From the NCBI GenBank assembly GCA_017395885.1, contig JAFQNM010000250.1, positions 1 through 5,014 on the forward strand: a DNA stretch of 5,014 nucleotides, in the 5' to 3' direction. The notes below the pieces were generated by a model that was not told the DNA's origin, did not search any database, and saw only the letters and a list, made by a program, of their open reading frames with translations. Shown piece after piece: positions 1-5,014 of the stretch (position 1 is its first letter; each line of letters opens with the position of its first letter). This DNA is from Clostridia bacterium. Its GTDB lineage: Bacteria > Bacillota > Clostridia > Oscillospirales > CAG-272. A program made the translations under genes and the position numbers.

Positions 1-535
1 CGTATACCAGTCCTTCAACTGGCAGCACGGTTCCTTCGTTGGTTCCATCATGGCGAGCGAAACAACTGCAGCTGCAGCAGGTGCTGTAGGCGTTGTTCGT
101 CGTGACCCCATGGCTATGCGTCCCTTCGTTGGATACAATATGGGTGACTACTTCAAGCACTGGATCGAAATGGGCAAGGTTATCCCCAATGCTCCCAAGA
201 TCTTCCACGTTAACTGGTTCCGTACAGACGCTGACGGCCACTTCATTTGGCCCGGATTCGGTGACAACATGAGAGTTCTCAACTGGATCATCGACCGTTG
301 TGAGGATAAGGTTGACGCTGTTGAAACTGCTATCGGTTACGTTCCCAAGGCCGAGGATATTAACATCGAAGGCCTCGATATTTCTATCGATACAATCCGT
401 GAACTCCTTACAGTTGACGTTGAGTCCTGGAAGGAAGACGTTCAGAACATCAAGGAGTTCTATGCTCTCGTTGGCGACCACGTTCCCGCAGAGATGTATG
501 AGGAGCTTGCTGCGCTTGAAGCCAGACTTGGCTGA
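1..535 (+). CDS. pckG: Phosphoenolpyruvate carboxykinase (GTP), C-terminal part, partial at left edge
   Basis: This cytoplasmic enzyme interconverts oxaloacetate + GTP and phosphoenolpyruvate + GDP + CO2. It serves gluconeogenesis or, in anaerobes, CO2-fixing anaplerosis. The frame is open from base 2 and gives 177 residues before TGA at 533-535. The ATG at base 50 is an internal methionine, because homologous sequence (NWQHGSFVG, then MASETTAAA) continues upstream of it. Further GTP-PEPCK landmarks follow in order: RRDPMAMRPFVGYNMGDYF, then PKIFHVNWFR, then WPGFGDNMRVLNW, then IGYVPK. The GTP-type family is about 590-620 residues, so roughly the last 30% is present. ATP-type PEPCK is unrelated at this end. 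All seven prolines use CCC and valine is mostly GTT, a bias typical of strong expression and unlike the minus-strand genes. A terminator follows 17 bases after the stop. Family assignment is secure; the upstream catalytic and P-loop regions lie outside the window. Confidence 0.96.
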   Translation, partial: VYQSFNWQHGSFVGSIMASETTAAAAGAVGVVRRDPMAMRPFVGYNMGDYFKHWIEMGKVIPNAPKIFHVNWFRTDADGHFIWPGFGDNMRVLNWIIDRCEDKVDAVETAIGYVPKAEDINIEGLDISIDTIRELLTVDVESWKEDVQNIKEFYALVGDHVPAEMYEELAALEARLG

Positions 536-551
536 TCAACTTAAGCTAAAC

Positions 552-587
552 AAAAAACCGCCGATCACTCGGCGGTTTTTCTTTTTA
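552..587. terminator. Bidirectional intrinsic terminator between convergent genes
   Basis: A GC-rich core, CCGCCGA (558-564) paired with TCGGCGG (569-575), closes a four-base TCAC loop. The stem extends by five A-T pairs (553-557 with 576-580) to 12 bp. On the plus strand it is followed by TTTTT-C-TTTTT (576-586), ending pckG transcripts. Read on the minus strand, the A-run at 552-557 becomes a TTTTTT tract, so the same hairpin can end the GNAT-rqcH-glycosylase operon. The stop codon of the minus-strand glycosylase gene (565-567) lies in the loop, so the right arm is also coding sequence on that strand. Confidence 0.9.
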
Positions 588-1248
588 GAGCTTTGAGATA
601 CTCCTTGTGGCAATGGGCTACTCTATAGCTCTCACAGGCTTTGGTAATTGCCTTATTATGAACCCAAGGATTCAGCTTGCATTCCTCAAAAAAAGGAACT
701 GTGCTCTCATATTGCTTTGCAAGCGCCGTTGCAAAATACCAGGCACACATCATTCTGACATAGTATTCCTCAGATTCAACCGATGCGACCTTTTGGTGAT
801 AACCAACACAAAAATCACCATCAAGAAAATATCTCATCAGCATTCCTATGCCAAACCTTACCGTATATATCTCATAGCTTGACATCCATTTATCAATGCT
901 TTCAAGCAGCCTTTTTTTATCCTTTTTCAGGACCTTAGGTGAGAAGGAATCACAGGTTGCCCAATTGTCAATATACGGCAAAAACTCATTAACGAGATCG
1001 TAGCATTTATCTATATCCCTTTCCCTTTCAACAAGAAAAGCATGAAGATTGTTTTCTTCATAATACCTGTGTGGCAGTTCTTTAATAAATGCCGCAGCAG
1101 TTTTATCATCAATTGTTTTGGCAAGTCCTCGCAGCACGGGCGTTCTCACGCCTAATACAGCTTCAGGATCAACCGTTGGCATAAGTCTACATTGAAAATC
1201 CCTGTACCCCGGATCTCTGTTTTCAAAGAGCTTTTCAGTAATATTCAT
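565..1248 (-). CDS. AlkD-like DNA alkylation repair protein (DNA-7-methylguanine-type glycosylase family)
   Basis: This 227-residue protein belongs to the AlkD / DNA alkylation repair family, which is built of HEAT-like helical repeats. Characterised members excise cationic N3- and N7-alkylated purines by base excision without flipping the base out. The pocket residues known from Bacillus cereus AlkD appear in matching contexts: W96 and D100 in NWATCDSF (spacing as Trp109/Asp113), R131 in YTVRFGIGMLMRYF (as Arg148) and W170 in MCAWYFATALAK (as Trp187). The late segment NPWVHNKAITKACESYRV is also typical. Length matches the family (about 220-240). The ATG at 1248 overlaps the rqcH stop codon as ATGA, with a weak GGTGAAG-like ribosome site inside the rqcH end, so translational coupling is likely. 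It is the last gene of the operon, and its stop codon sits in the terminator loop. Family is secure; exact lesion range is inferred. Confidence 0.92.
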   Translation of the reverse strand: MNITEKLFENRDPGYRDFQCRLMPTVDPEAVLGVRTPVLRGLAKTIDDKTAAAFIKELPHRYYEENNLHAFLVERERDIDKCYDLVNEFLPYIDNWATCDSFSPKVLKKDKKRLLESIDKWMSSYEIYTVRFGIGMLMRYFLDGDFCVGYHQKVASVESEEYYVRMMCAWYFATALAKQYESTVPFFEECKLNPWVHNKAITKACESYRVAHCHKEYLKALKRKTAE

Positions 1249-2996
1249 TGCTTCACCAGCAGCTTCTGTGCAGCCTCTCTGTCTACGGGAACGGTAGCAG
1301 ACCAGTTAGTATGATAAATAACGTATCCCGGCTTTGCGTTTGGCGGCTTTTTAACGTGCTTTACATAGGTATAATCCACGTCGGCAAATGCGCCCTCTCC
1401 GGCCTTTGAATGAACTGCCGCTATGATGCAGGCCTCGGTAAAATCCTCTGCAGGAGGCTCGGGAAGACCTGCACATTCCATTATAACGTGGCTCCCCGGG
1501 AGATTTTTAGCATGGAACCACCAGTCACCCTTTTCTGCGTTCTTAAAGGTTAGCCAATCGTTGGCAATGTTATTCTTACCGCAAAGAACCGTATATCCGT
1601 TTGTTGTTCTGAACGTAAGATATGATGGCTTTGTCTGCTTCTTTTCGGCAAACTGCTTCATTCTTGAAGCATATCCGCTATGATAAAGCTCACTTCTTAT
1701 CTCAGTCAGCTCCTTCTCCGTTTCAGCACGTGAAAGAGCATCCCTGACAGTTGCTATATATATAAGCTCACTCTCGCAAAGTCTTATCTGCTCTGTAAGA
1801 TGCGCCTTTGCGGATTTGGATTTTTGATACTTTTTATAGTATCTCTGTGCATTTTGAGCGGGAGTAAGCCTTGAATCAAGAGCAATCTCAACCGTGCTTC
1901 CATCCATATAATTCTCAAGTGCACAGCCCTCCATTCCCCTCTTCAGACGATAAATATTTGCAGTGATAAGGTCTCCGTATAAGCGATGTGTTTCTCCCTT
2001 ATCACATTCTGAAAGCTCTGCTTGCTGAAGCTGATACTTCTTTGTGAGTCTTGCCTCGGCTGCGGAAAGTATTTTAAGAATATCTGCAGCCTTCTGAGAG
2101 ATTTTTTCATCGCGGCTTCTGGCTTCAAAGTAAGTATCCAGCATTTCGCCAAAGGTTCCATACTGCTTCATGGCATATGAGCTGCCATATTGAGTTATGG
2201 GCATAAAACAGTATTCCTTTGGAAAATAATTCTCATCAAAAAGTATAACGGGAGATCCTTCAGAACGAATGATGCTACTAATAACGGAAAAGAACACATC
2301 CTTAAGCTTGGGTGCACATTCTTCAAGAGTTGCGCCGGGACTTCCTCCCGAAAGCATTGCTATCTCTCGCGCAACAAGTGGCGATATTCCGGAAAAATTG
2401 CTCATTATAAACTTTTCGCAGGGTCTCTCACTCTCAGTATTTCCGGCAAGACGGTTAAACTCATAATCATCGACAGATAGAGGATCGATCTTATCCTGCG
2501 CAGGAGGAAGTTCATATATCATTCCCGGCAGAAGCTGACGGCGTAGGCTCTGAGTGAAATCCACCTGCCTCAGAACGGTTATAATCACATCATTGTGATC
2601 AGTAAGGATAATATTTGAATATTTACCCATCATCTCAACAATAATATGCTTCTCACATTTGAAGCCCATATCGTCAAATGCATCAAAGGAAAGCCTTGCC
2701 GCTCTTTCGAAGCCCAACTGTGATGCCCCGATGAAAACCGCTCCCTGCAGATGCTTTCTCAGCAGCATACAAAGCATGGGTGCTTTGACAGGATTCTCTG
2801 ATTTCTGAGAAGTTATATTTATACGGGGGCAGCGGCTTCCGGCATTAATAAGAAGTCGCTCTGTAGAGCCATAGCTTCTGAGAATAAAAACCAGTTCATC
2901 TCTTGCAGGTTGGTAAATCTTTTCAACCTTGCCACCCTTTGTTATGTTATTGATCTCATTCAAAACGAACGAAAGCATACCGGCATCAAATGCCAT
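1245..2996 (-). CDS. rqcH: RqcH, ribosome-associated quality control factor (NFACT/Rqc2 family)
   Basis: RqcH binds 50S subunits carrying a stalled peptidyl-tRNA and, with tRNA-Ala, adds an alanine tail to the nascent chain as a degron. Older annotations call this family fibronectin-binding protein (FbpA/Fbp54). At 583 residues it has the usual length. Order seen: NFACT-N (about 1-175) with MLLRKHLQG at 78-85 and EMMGKYSNIIL at 121-131; a helix-hairpin-helix-like stretch (about 198-235, SNFSGISPLVAREI); a long charged helical coiled-coil region (about 285-435); and NFACT-R (about 455-570) with GKNNIANDWLTFKNA, WWFHAKNLPGSHVI and NAKPGYVIY. The DR motif used for tRNA recognition in B. subtilis (D97/R98) is E97-R98 here. 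The start is ATG at 2994-2996 with GGTGA (3003-3007) six bases upstream. It follows the GNAT gene by 47 bases and overlaps the glycosylase gene by 4, and it may also have its own promoter. Confidence 0.95.
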   Translation of the reverse strand: MAFDAGMLSFVLNEINNITKGGKVEKIYQPARDELVFILRSYGSTERLLINAGSRCPRINITSQKSENPVKAPMLCMLLRKHLQGAVFIGASQLGFERAARLSFDAFDDMGFKCEKHIIVEMMGKYSNIILTDHNDVIITVLRQVDFTQSLRRQLLPGMIYELPPAQDKIDPLSVDDYEFNRLAGNTESERPCEKFIMSNFSGISPLVAREIAMLSGGSPGATLEECAPKLKDVFFSVISSIIRSEGSPVILFDENYFPKEYCFMPITQYGSSYAMKQYGTFGEMLDTYFEARSRDEKISQKAADILKILSAAEARLTKKYQLQQAELSECDKGETHRLYGDLITANIYRLKRGMEGCALENYMDGSTVEIALDSRLTPAQNAQRYYKKYQKSKSAKAHLTEQIRLCESELIYIATVRDALSRAETEKELTEIRSELYHSGYASRMKQFAEKKQTKPSYLTFRTTNGYTVLCGKNNIANDWLTFKNAEKGDWWFHAKNLPGSHVIMECAGLPEPPAEDFTEACIIAAVHSKAGEGAFADVDYTYVKHVKKPPNAKPGYVIYHTNWSATVPVDREAAQKLLVKQ

Positions 2997-3017
2997 AATA
3001 TATCACCAACTTAGTCA

Positions 3018-3046
3018 ATTGTATTATTTGCTTTTGCAACTGTCTA
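3018..3046 (-). promoter_or_regulatory. Candidate internal promoter for rqcH
   Basis: On the minus strand, TAGACA (3046-3041, 5/6 to the -35 consensus) is followed by exactly 17 bases and TACAAT (3023-3018, 5/6 to the -10). The predicted start near 3011 would leave a leader of about 14 bases holding the rqcH ribosome site GGTGA. The first three bases of the -35 box are the TAG stop codon of the GNAT gene. If active, rqcH and the glycosylase gene could be transcribed without the GNAT gene. Spacing and matches are good, but AT-rich gaps produce such matches by chance and the leader is short. Confidence 0.4.
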
Positions 3047-3742
3047 TATTTTCTCGCAAACGAATGAAAACCTTGTTCCCTCCAGAACAAACCCACAACG
3101 CTCAGCTAAAGCGACAGATGCATAATTTGTATCGGCACATTTATATCTGATCGTTTTTCCTTTATCGGCCAGGTGCTTGGAAAGAGCTTTGACACAGGCT
3201 GCACCGTAGCCCTTTCTTCTATGCGCAGGCGACGTTTCTACGCTTATTTCAACGGATTCGTCCTCATATGAAACGTCATTCATTCCGGCATAAGCTAACA
3301 GCTCTCCATTATCTACAACCGCAAAAATTATATCCTCGCCGTCATCTGCTATTTCGATATCACAGCCTGATGCACGGCACAGCTCACCAAGAACGACATT
3401 TGACGAAATCTTATGCGTTTTAATTTCCCCACAGCTTTTAGGCAAGTGCATACCTGGTGCGAGTACATACTCGAGCATAGTATCATTTTCTGTTAATACT
3501 CTTCTATACCCTATATTTTCCGCAATTGCAGAAAACTCTTTTTCAAGCCAACATAGCGATTCAGAAGAAAGAAGTTTACCAAAGTATCTTTTTTCCCACT
3601 CCTCTGCCTTAGCTATACAGAAGGAATACGAGCAGATTACAGGCTCACCTTTCACCGGAACAAACGCTTCTATAGGTACGGCAATGCACGAAACGCCATT
3701 TACTACCGTTTTTTCAAGCTTCATATTCTCTGATATTACCAT
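3044..3742 (-). CDS. GNAT-family N-acetyltransferase, substrate unknown
   Basis: This predicted 232-residue cytoplasmic protein has a C-terminal GNAT fold. The acetyl-CoA pyrophosphate-binding motif A is ISVETSPAHRRKGYGAA, with R-x-x-G-x-G formed by R175, G178 and G180. The later motif NYASVALAERCGF (206-218) is the usual N-x-x-S-xx-L-xxx-GF segment. The strand before motif A (FAVVDNGELLAYAG) also fits. The first 105 residues or so match no family I recognise and may be a substrate-specificity or degenerate second GNAT region. Eleven cysteines are spread along the protein, with no pattern suggesting a metal site. A GTG at 3751 would give 235 residues but overlaps the ribosome site; ATG at 3740-3742 is correctly spaced and is chosen. 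It is the first gene of the operon, ending in TAG 47 bases before rqcH. The substrate could be a small molecule or a protein; context does not decide. Confidence 0.85.
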   Translation of the reverse strand: MVISENMKLEKTVVNGVSCIAVPIEAFVPVKGEPVICSYSFCIAKAEEWEKRYFGKLLSSESLCWLEKEFSAIAENIGYRRVLTENDTMLEYVLAPGMHLPKSCGEIKTHKISSNVVLGELCRASGCDIEIADDGEDIIFAVVDNGELLAYAGMNDVSYEDESVEISVETSPAHRRKGYGAACVKALSKHLADKGKTIRYKCADTNYASVALAERCGFVLEGTRFSFVCEKI

Positions 3743-3750
3743 TGATACCA

Positions 3751-3756
3751 CCCTCC
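3751..3756 (-). promoter_or_regulatory. Ribosome binding site fixing the GNAT start codon
   Basis: On the minus strand GGAGGG lies at 3756-3751, eight bases before ATG at 3742-3740. The alternative in-frame GTG (3751-3749) shares its first G with this site and has no other purine-rich sequence at a usable distance upstream. The site therefore favours ATG and shortens the protein by three residues. Confidence 0.85.
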
Positions 3757-3768
3757 GATGTTTTTTAT

Positions 3769-3797
3769 AGGATAGCAGATTGCGTATTTTTTTTCAA
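3769..3797 (-). promoter_or_regulatory. Sigma-A-type promoter of the GNAT-rqcH-glycosylase operon
   Basis: On the minus strand TTGAAA (3797-3792, a good -35) is separated by 17 bases from TATCCT (3774-3769), which is preceded by TGC and so has an extended -10. The spacer includes a run of eight A residues beginning within the -35 box. The predicted transcription start near 3762 gives a leader of about 20 bases containing the GGAGGG ribosome site. The -10 hexamer is only 4/6, so the TGN extension probably matters. Confidence 0.6.
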
Positions 3798-3861
3798 CAC
3801 TTATACACAAATATTCCCATATATATTTCATTTTTGTCTATATATTTATATTATAAAGGGT

Positions 3862-3890
3862 TTGCTTTTCGGTTTTGTTTGTGATATAAT
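3862..3890 (+). promoter_or_regulatory. Sigma-A-type promoter of lon
   Basis: TTGCTT (3862-3867) and a perfect TATAAT (3885-3890) are separated by 17 bases, with TG at 3882-3883 making an extended -10 (TGATATAAT). The predicted start near 3897 gives a U-rich leader of about 35 bases ending in AAAGGA (3920-3925), six bases before the lon ATG. I see no CIRCE repeat and no CtsR heptad repeat around it, so heat-shock control by those repressors is not supported. Confidence 0.75.
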
Positions 3891-3931
3891 AAGTTGATAT
3901 TTTGTTTTTTGTATTTAAGAAAGGATTTTAA

Positions 3932-5014
3932 ATGCCCAAATATATAGAAAAGGCCGAAAAGCTTACTCTACCCGTCATTCCCACACGAGGCCTGGTTGCT
4001 TTCCCCTCTATCCCTTTCAGCTTTGATATTGAAAGAGATTTTTCAGTTGCCGCTGTCAATGCAGCTGCAAATCACGAAATGTACGTTCTGCTTCTGTGCC
4101 AGAAATCCATAGAATGCGACATTCCCACTCCTCTCGATCTTTATGAAATCGGCACCGTTTGCAAGATAAAGCAGACTCACACCACAGCAGAAGGAATTCT
4201 CAGAGTTATTGCGGAGGGCGTTTGCCGTGCCAGCACCCTTTCCTTCACCGAAGTCGGGAACTGCCTTTATGCAAATGTTATCGCTAAAACAATCACCCCG
4301 GAGACTGAGGCTAACGACGCCCACACCGAAGCTCTTCGCAGAGAGGTCATTCATTCTCTTGAGGCACTTGTTCACTATATTCCCAACGATGGAAGCAATG
4401 TTCTTAACACTGCAAAGTCTATTAAAGCTCCCGGCCAGCTATCCGACTACATTGCTTCAGGTGCCCTGGTTAAATTCGAGGATAAGCAGATCATTCTCAA
4501 TGAGTTTGATCCAATTGAAAGACTGAGCATTCTCGTTGAGCTGCTCCAAAAGGAAACAAAGCTTCTCTCTCTTGAAATGTCTATTCACAAGAAGGTTCGC
4601 GAAGCTATTGACGAGAATCAACGCGATTACTACCTCAGAGAACAGCTCAAGGTAATTCAGAACGAGCTTAACAACGGAGCTGATGACGAGCTTGAGGAAT
4701 ACTACTCAAAAATTGACGAAAAATGCCTCCCCCAGGAGATCGCAGATAAGCTCTACAAAGAAGTAGGCCGCCTTGCAAAGTGCTCCTTCGGAAGCCCTGA
4801 GGCTGCTGTTCTCCGCAATTATCTCGATATTTGCCTTGAGATTCCCTTTACCACCTTCACCGAAGACAGAGTTGACGTTATGGCGGCAAAGGCAATTCTG
4901 GACGAAGATCATGACGGACTTGATAAGCCTAAGAACAGAATTCTTGAATATCTGGCAGTCAAGCAGCTTAATCCCGGTCTCGGAAACCAGATACTCTGCC
5001 TTGTTGGCCCTCCC
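3932..5014 (+). CDS. lon: ATP-dependent Lon protease, N-terminal part, partial at right edge
   Basis: Lon is a cytoplasmic hexameric AAA+ serine protease (Ser-Lys dyad) that degrades damaged and some regulatory proteins. The frame is open without interruption from ATG 3932 to the window end, giving 361 of roughly 770-820 residues. The N-terminal substrate-recognition domain starts with LPVIPTRGLVAFPSIPFSF (13-31) and runs to about residue 205. The long helical linker follows with DENQRDYYLREQLKVIQNEL (227-246, classic YYLREQLK). Next are the start of the ATPase module with YLDICLEIPF (297-306), LDEDHDGLDKPKNRILEYLA (323-342) and ILCLVGPP (354-361). The last residues are the first of the Walker A motif GPPGxGKT, so the ATPase core and protease domain lie beyond the edge. 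The ribosome site is AAAGGA at 3920-3925. Residues 297-306 end in PF where most homologues have PW, a mild variation. Transcribed divergently from the rqcH operon. Confidence 0.96.
   Translation, partial: MPKYIEKAEKLTLPVIPTRGLVAFPSIPFSFDIERDFSVAAVNAAANHEMYVLLLCQKSIECDIPTPLDLYEIGTVCKIKQTHTTAEGILRVIAEGVCRASTLSFTEVGNCLYANVIAKTITPETEANDAHTEALRREVIHSLEALVHYIPNDGSNVLNTAKSIKAPGQLSDYIASGALVKFEDKQIILNEFDPIERLSILVELLQKETKLLSLEMSIHKKVREAIDENQRDYYLREQLKVIQNELNNGADDELEEYYSKIDEKCLPQEIADKLYKEVGRLAKCSFGSPEAAVLRNYLDICLEIPFTTFTEDRVDVMAAKAILDEDHDGLDKPKNRILEYLAVKQLNPGLGNQILCLVGPP

Noticed and set aside
50..535. A complete 161-residue gene starting at ATG 50
   Set aside because: The frame is open to the window edge and the upstream codons encode conserved PEPCK sequence (NWQHGSFVG), so ATG 50 is an internal methionine.
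2190..2480. Plus-strand open frames opposite rqcH (also 607-882, 1423-1683, 2269-2466 and 2929-3150)
   Set aside because: They lie antisense to well-conserved genes, have no ribosome site I can support and give low-complexity or nonsensical proteins. They are shadows.
3816..3860. Inverted repeat CCCATATATA…TATAAAGGG as an operator in the divergent region
   Set aside because: Only the CCC/GGG ends and scattered A-T positions pair, with several mismatches; the resemblance is expected from AT-rich sequence.
3891..3931. Riboswitch or attenuator in the lon leader
   Set aside because: The predicted leader is only about 35 bases, U-rich, and has no GC stem or hairpin followed by a T-run.
3757..3931. 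CIRCE (HrcA) or CtsR heat-shock operators upstream of lon
   Set aside because: No TTAGCACTC/GAGTGCTAA pair and no tandem GGTCAAA-like heptads are present.
4043..4912. Open frames at 4043-4375 (-), 4209-4526 (+) and 4706-4912 (-)
   Set aside because: All lie inside the uninterrupted, clearly homologous Lon reading frame.
3932..5014. Truncated or broken lon
   Set aside because: The frame has no stop or frameshift; it ends at the start of Walker A only because the window ends there.

Overview
The window looks like ordinary chromosome from a low-to-mid GC anaerobic Bacillota, most likely a clostridial or Oscillospiraceae-type gut organism. This rests on a GTP-type PEP carboxykinase, a bacterial RqcH (NFACT family), an AlkD-type glycosylase and a Lon protease, all with AGGAGG-like ribosome sites, sigma-A-type promoters, AT-rich intergenic DNA and a strong preference for CCC proline codons in the highly expressed gene. 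The assignment comes from gene content and style, not from a database match.

Layout: (1) 1-535, plus strand, is the C-terminal 177 residues of GTP-dependent PEP carboxykinase (pckG), cut by the left edge. (2) 552-586 is a hairpin with T-tracts on both sides. It serves as a shared terminator for pckG and for the convergent minus-strand operon. (3) 3742 down to 565, minus strand, is a compact three-gene unit read in the order GNAT acetyltransferase, rqcH, AlkD-like DNA glycosylase. The first gap is 47 bases and the second junction is a 4-base ATGA overlap. (4) 3743-3931 is a short AT-rich divergent promoter region. (5) 3932 to the right edge, plus strand, is the first 361 codons of Lon protease, cut just as the Walker A motif begins.

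The operon and lon share a maintenance theme. RqcH marks nascent chains on obstructed 50S subunits with C-terminal alanine tails, Lon degrades damaged proteins, and the AlkD-like enzyme removes alkylated bases from DNA. The coupling of rqcH to the glycosylase gene suggests, but does not prove, a joint response to nucleic-acid damage that stalls ribosomes. The GNAT enzyme has no substrate that can be read from sequence.

No mobile element, CRISPR array, RNA gene, riboswitch or clearly new system is visible. The points most worth a second look are the start-codon correction of the GNAT gene, a candidate internal promoter for rqcH overlapping the GNAT stop codon, the glycosylase stop codon sitting in the terminator loop, and the damage/quality-control gene grouping.
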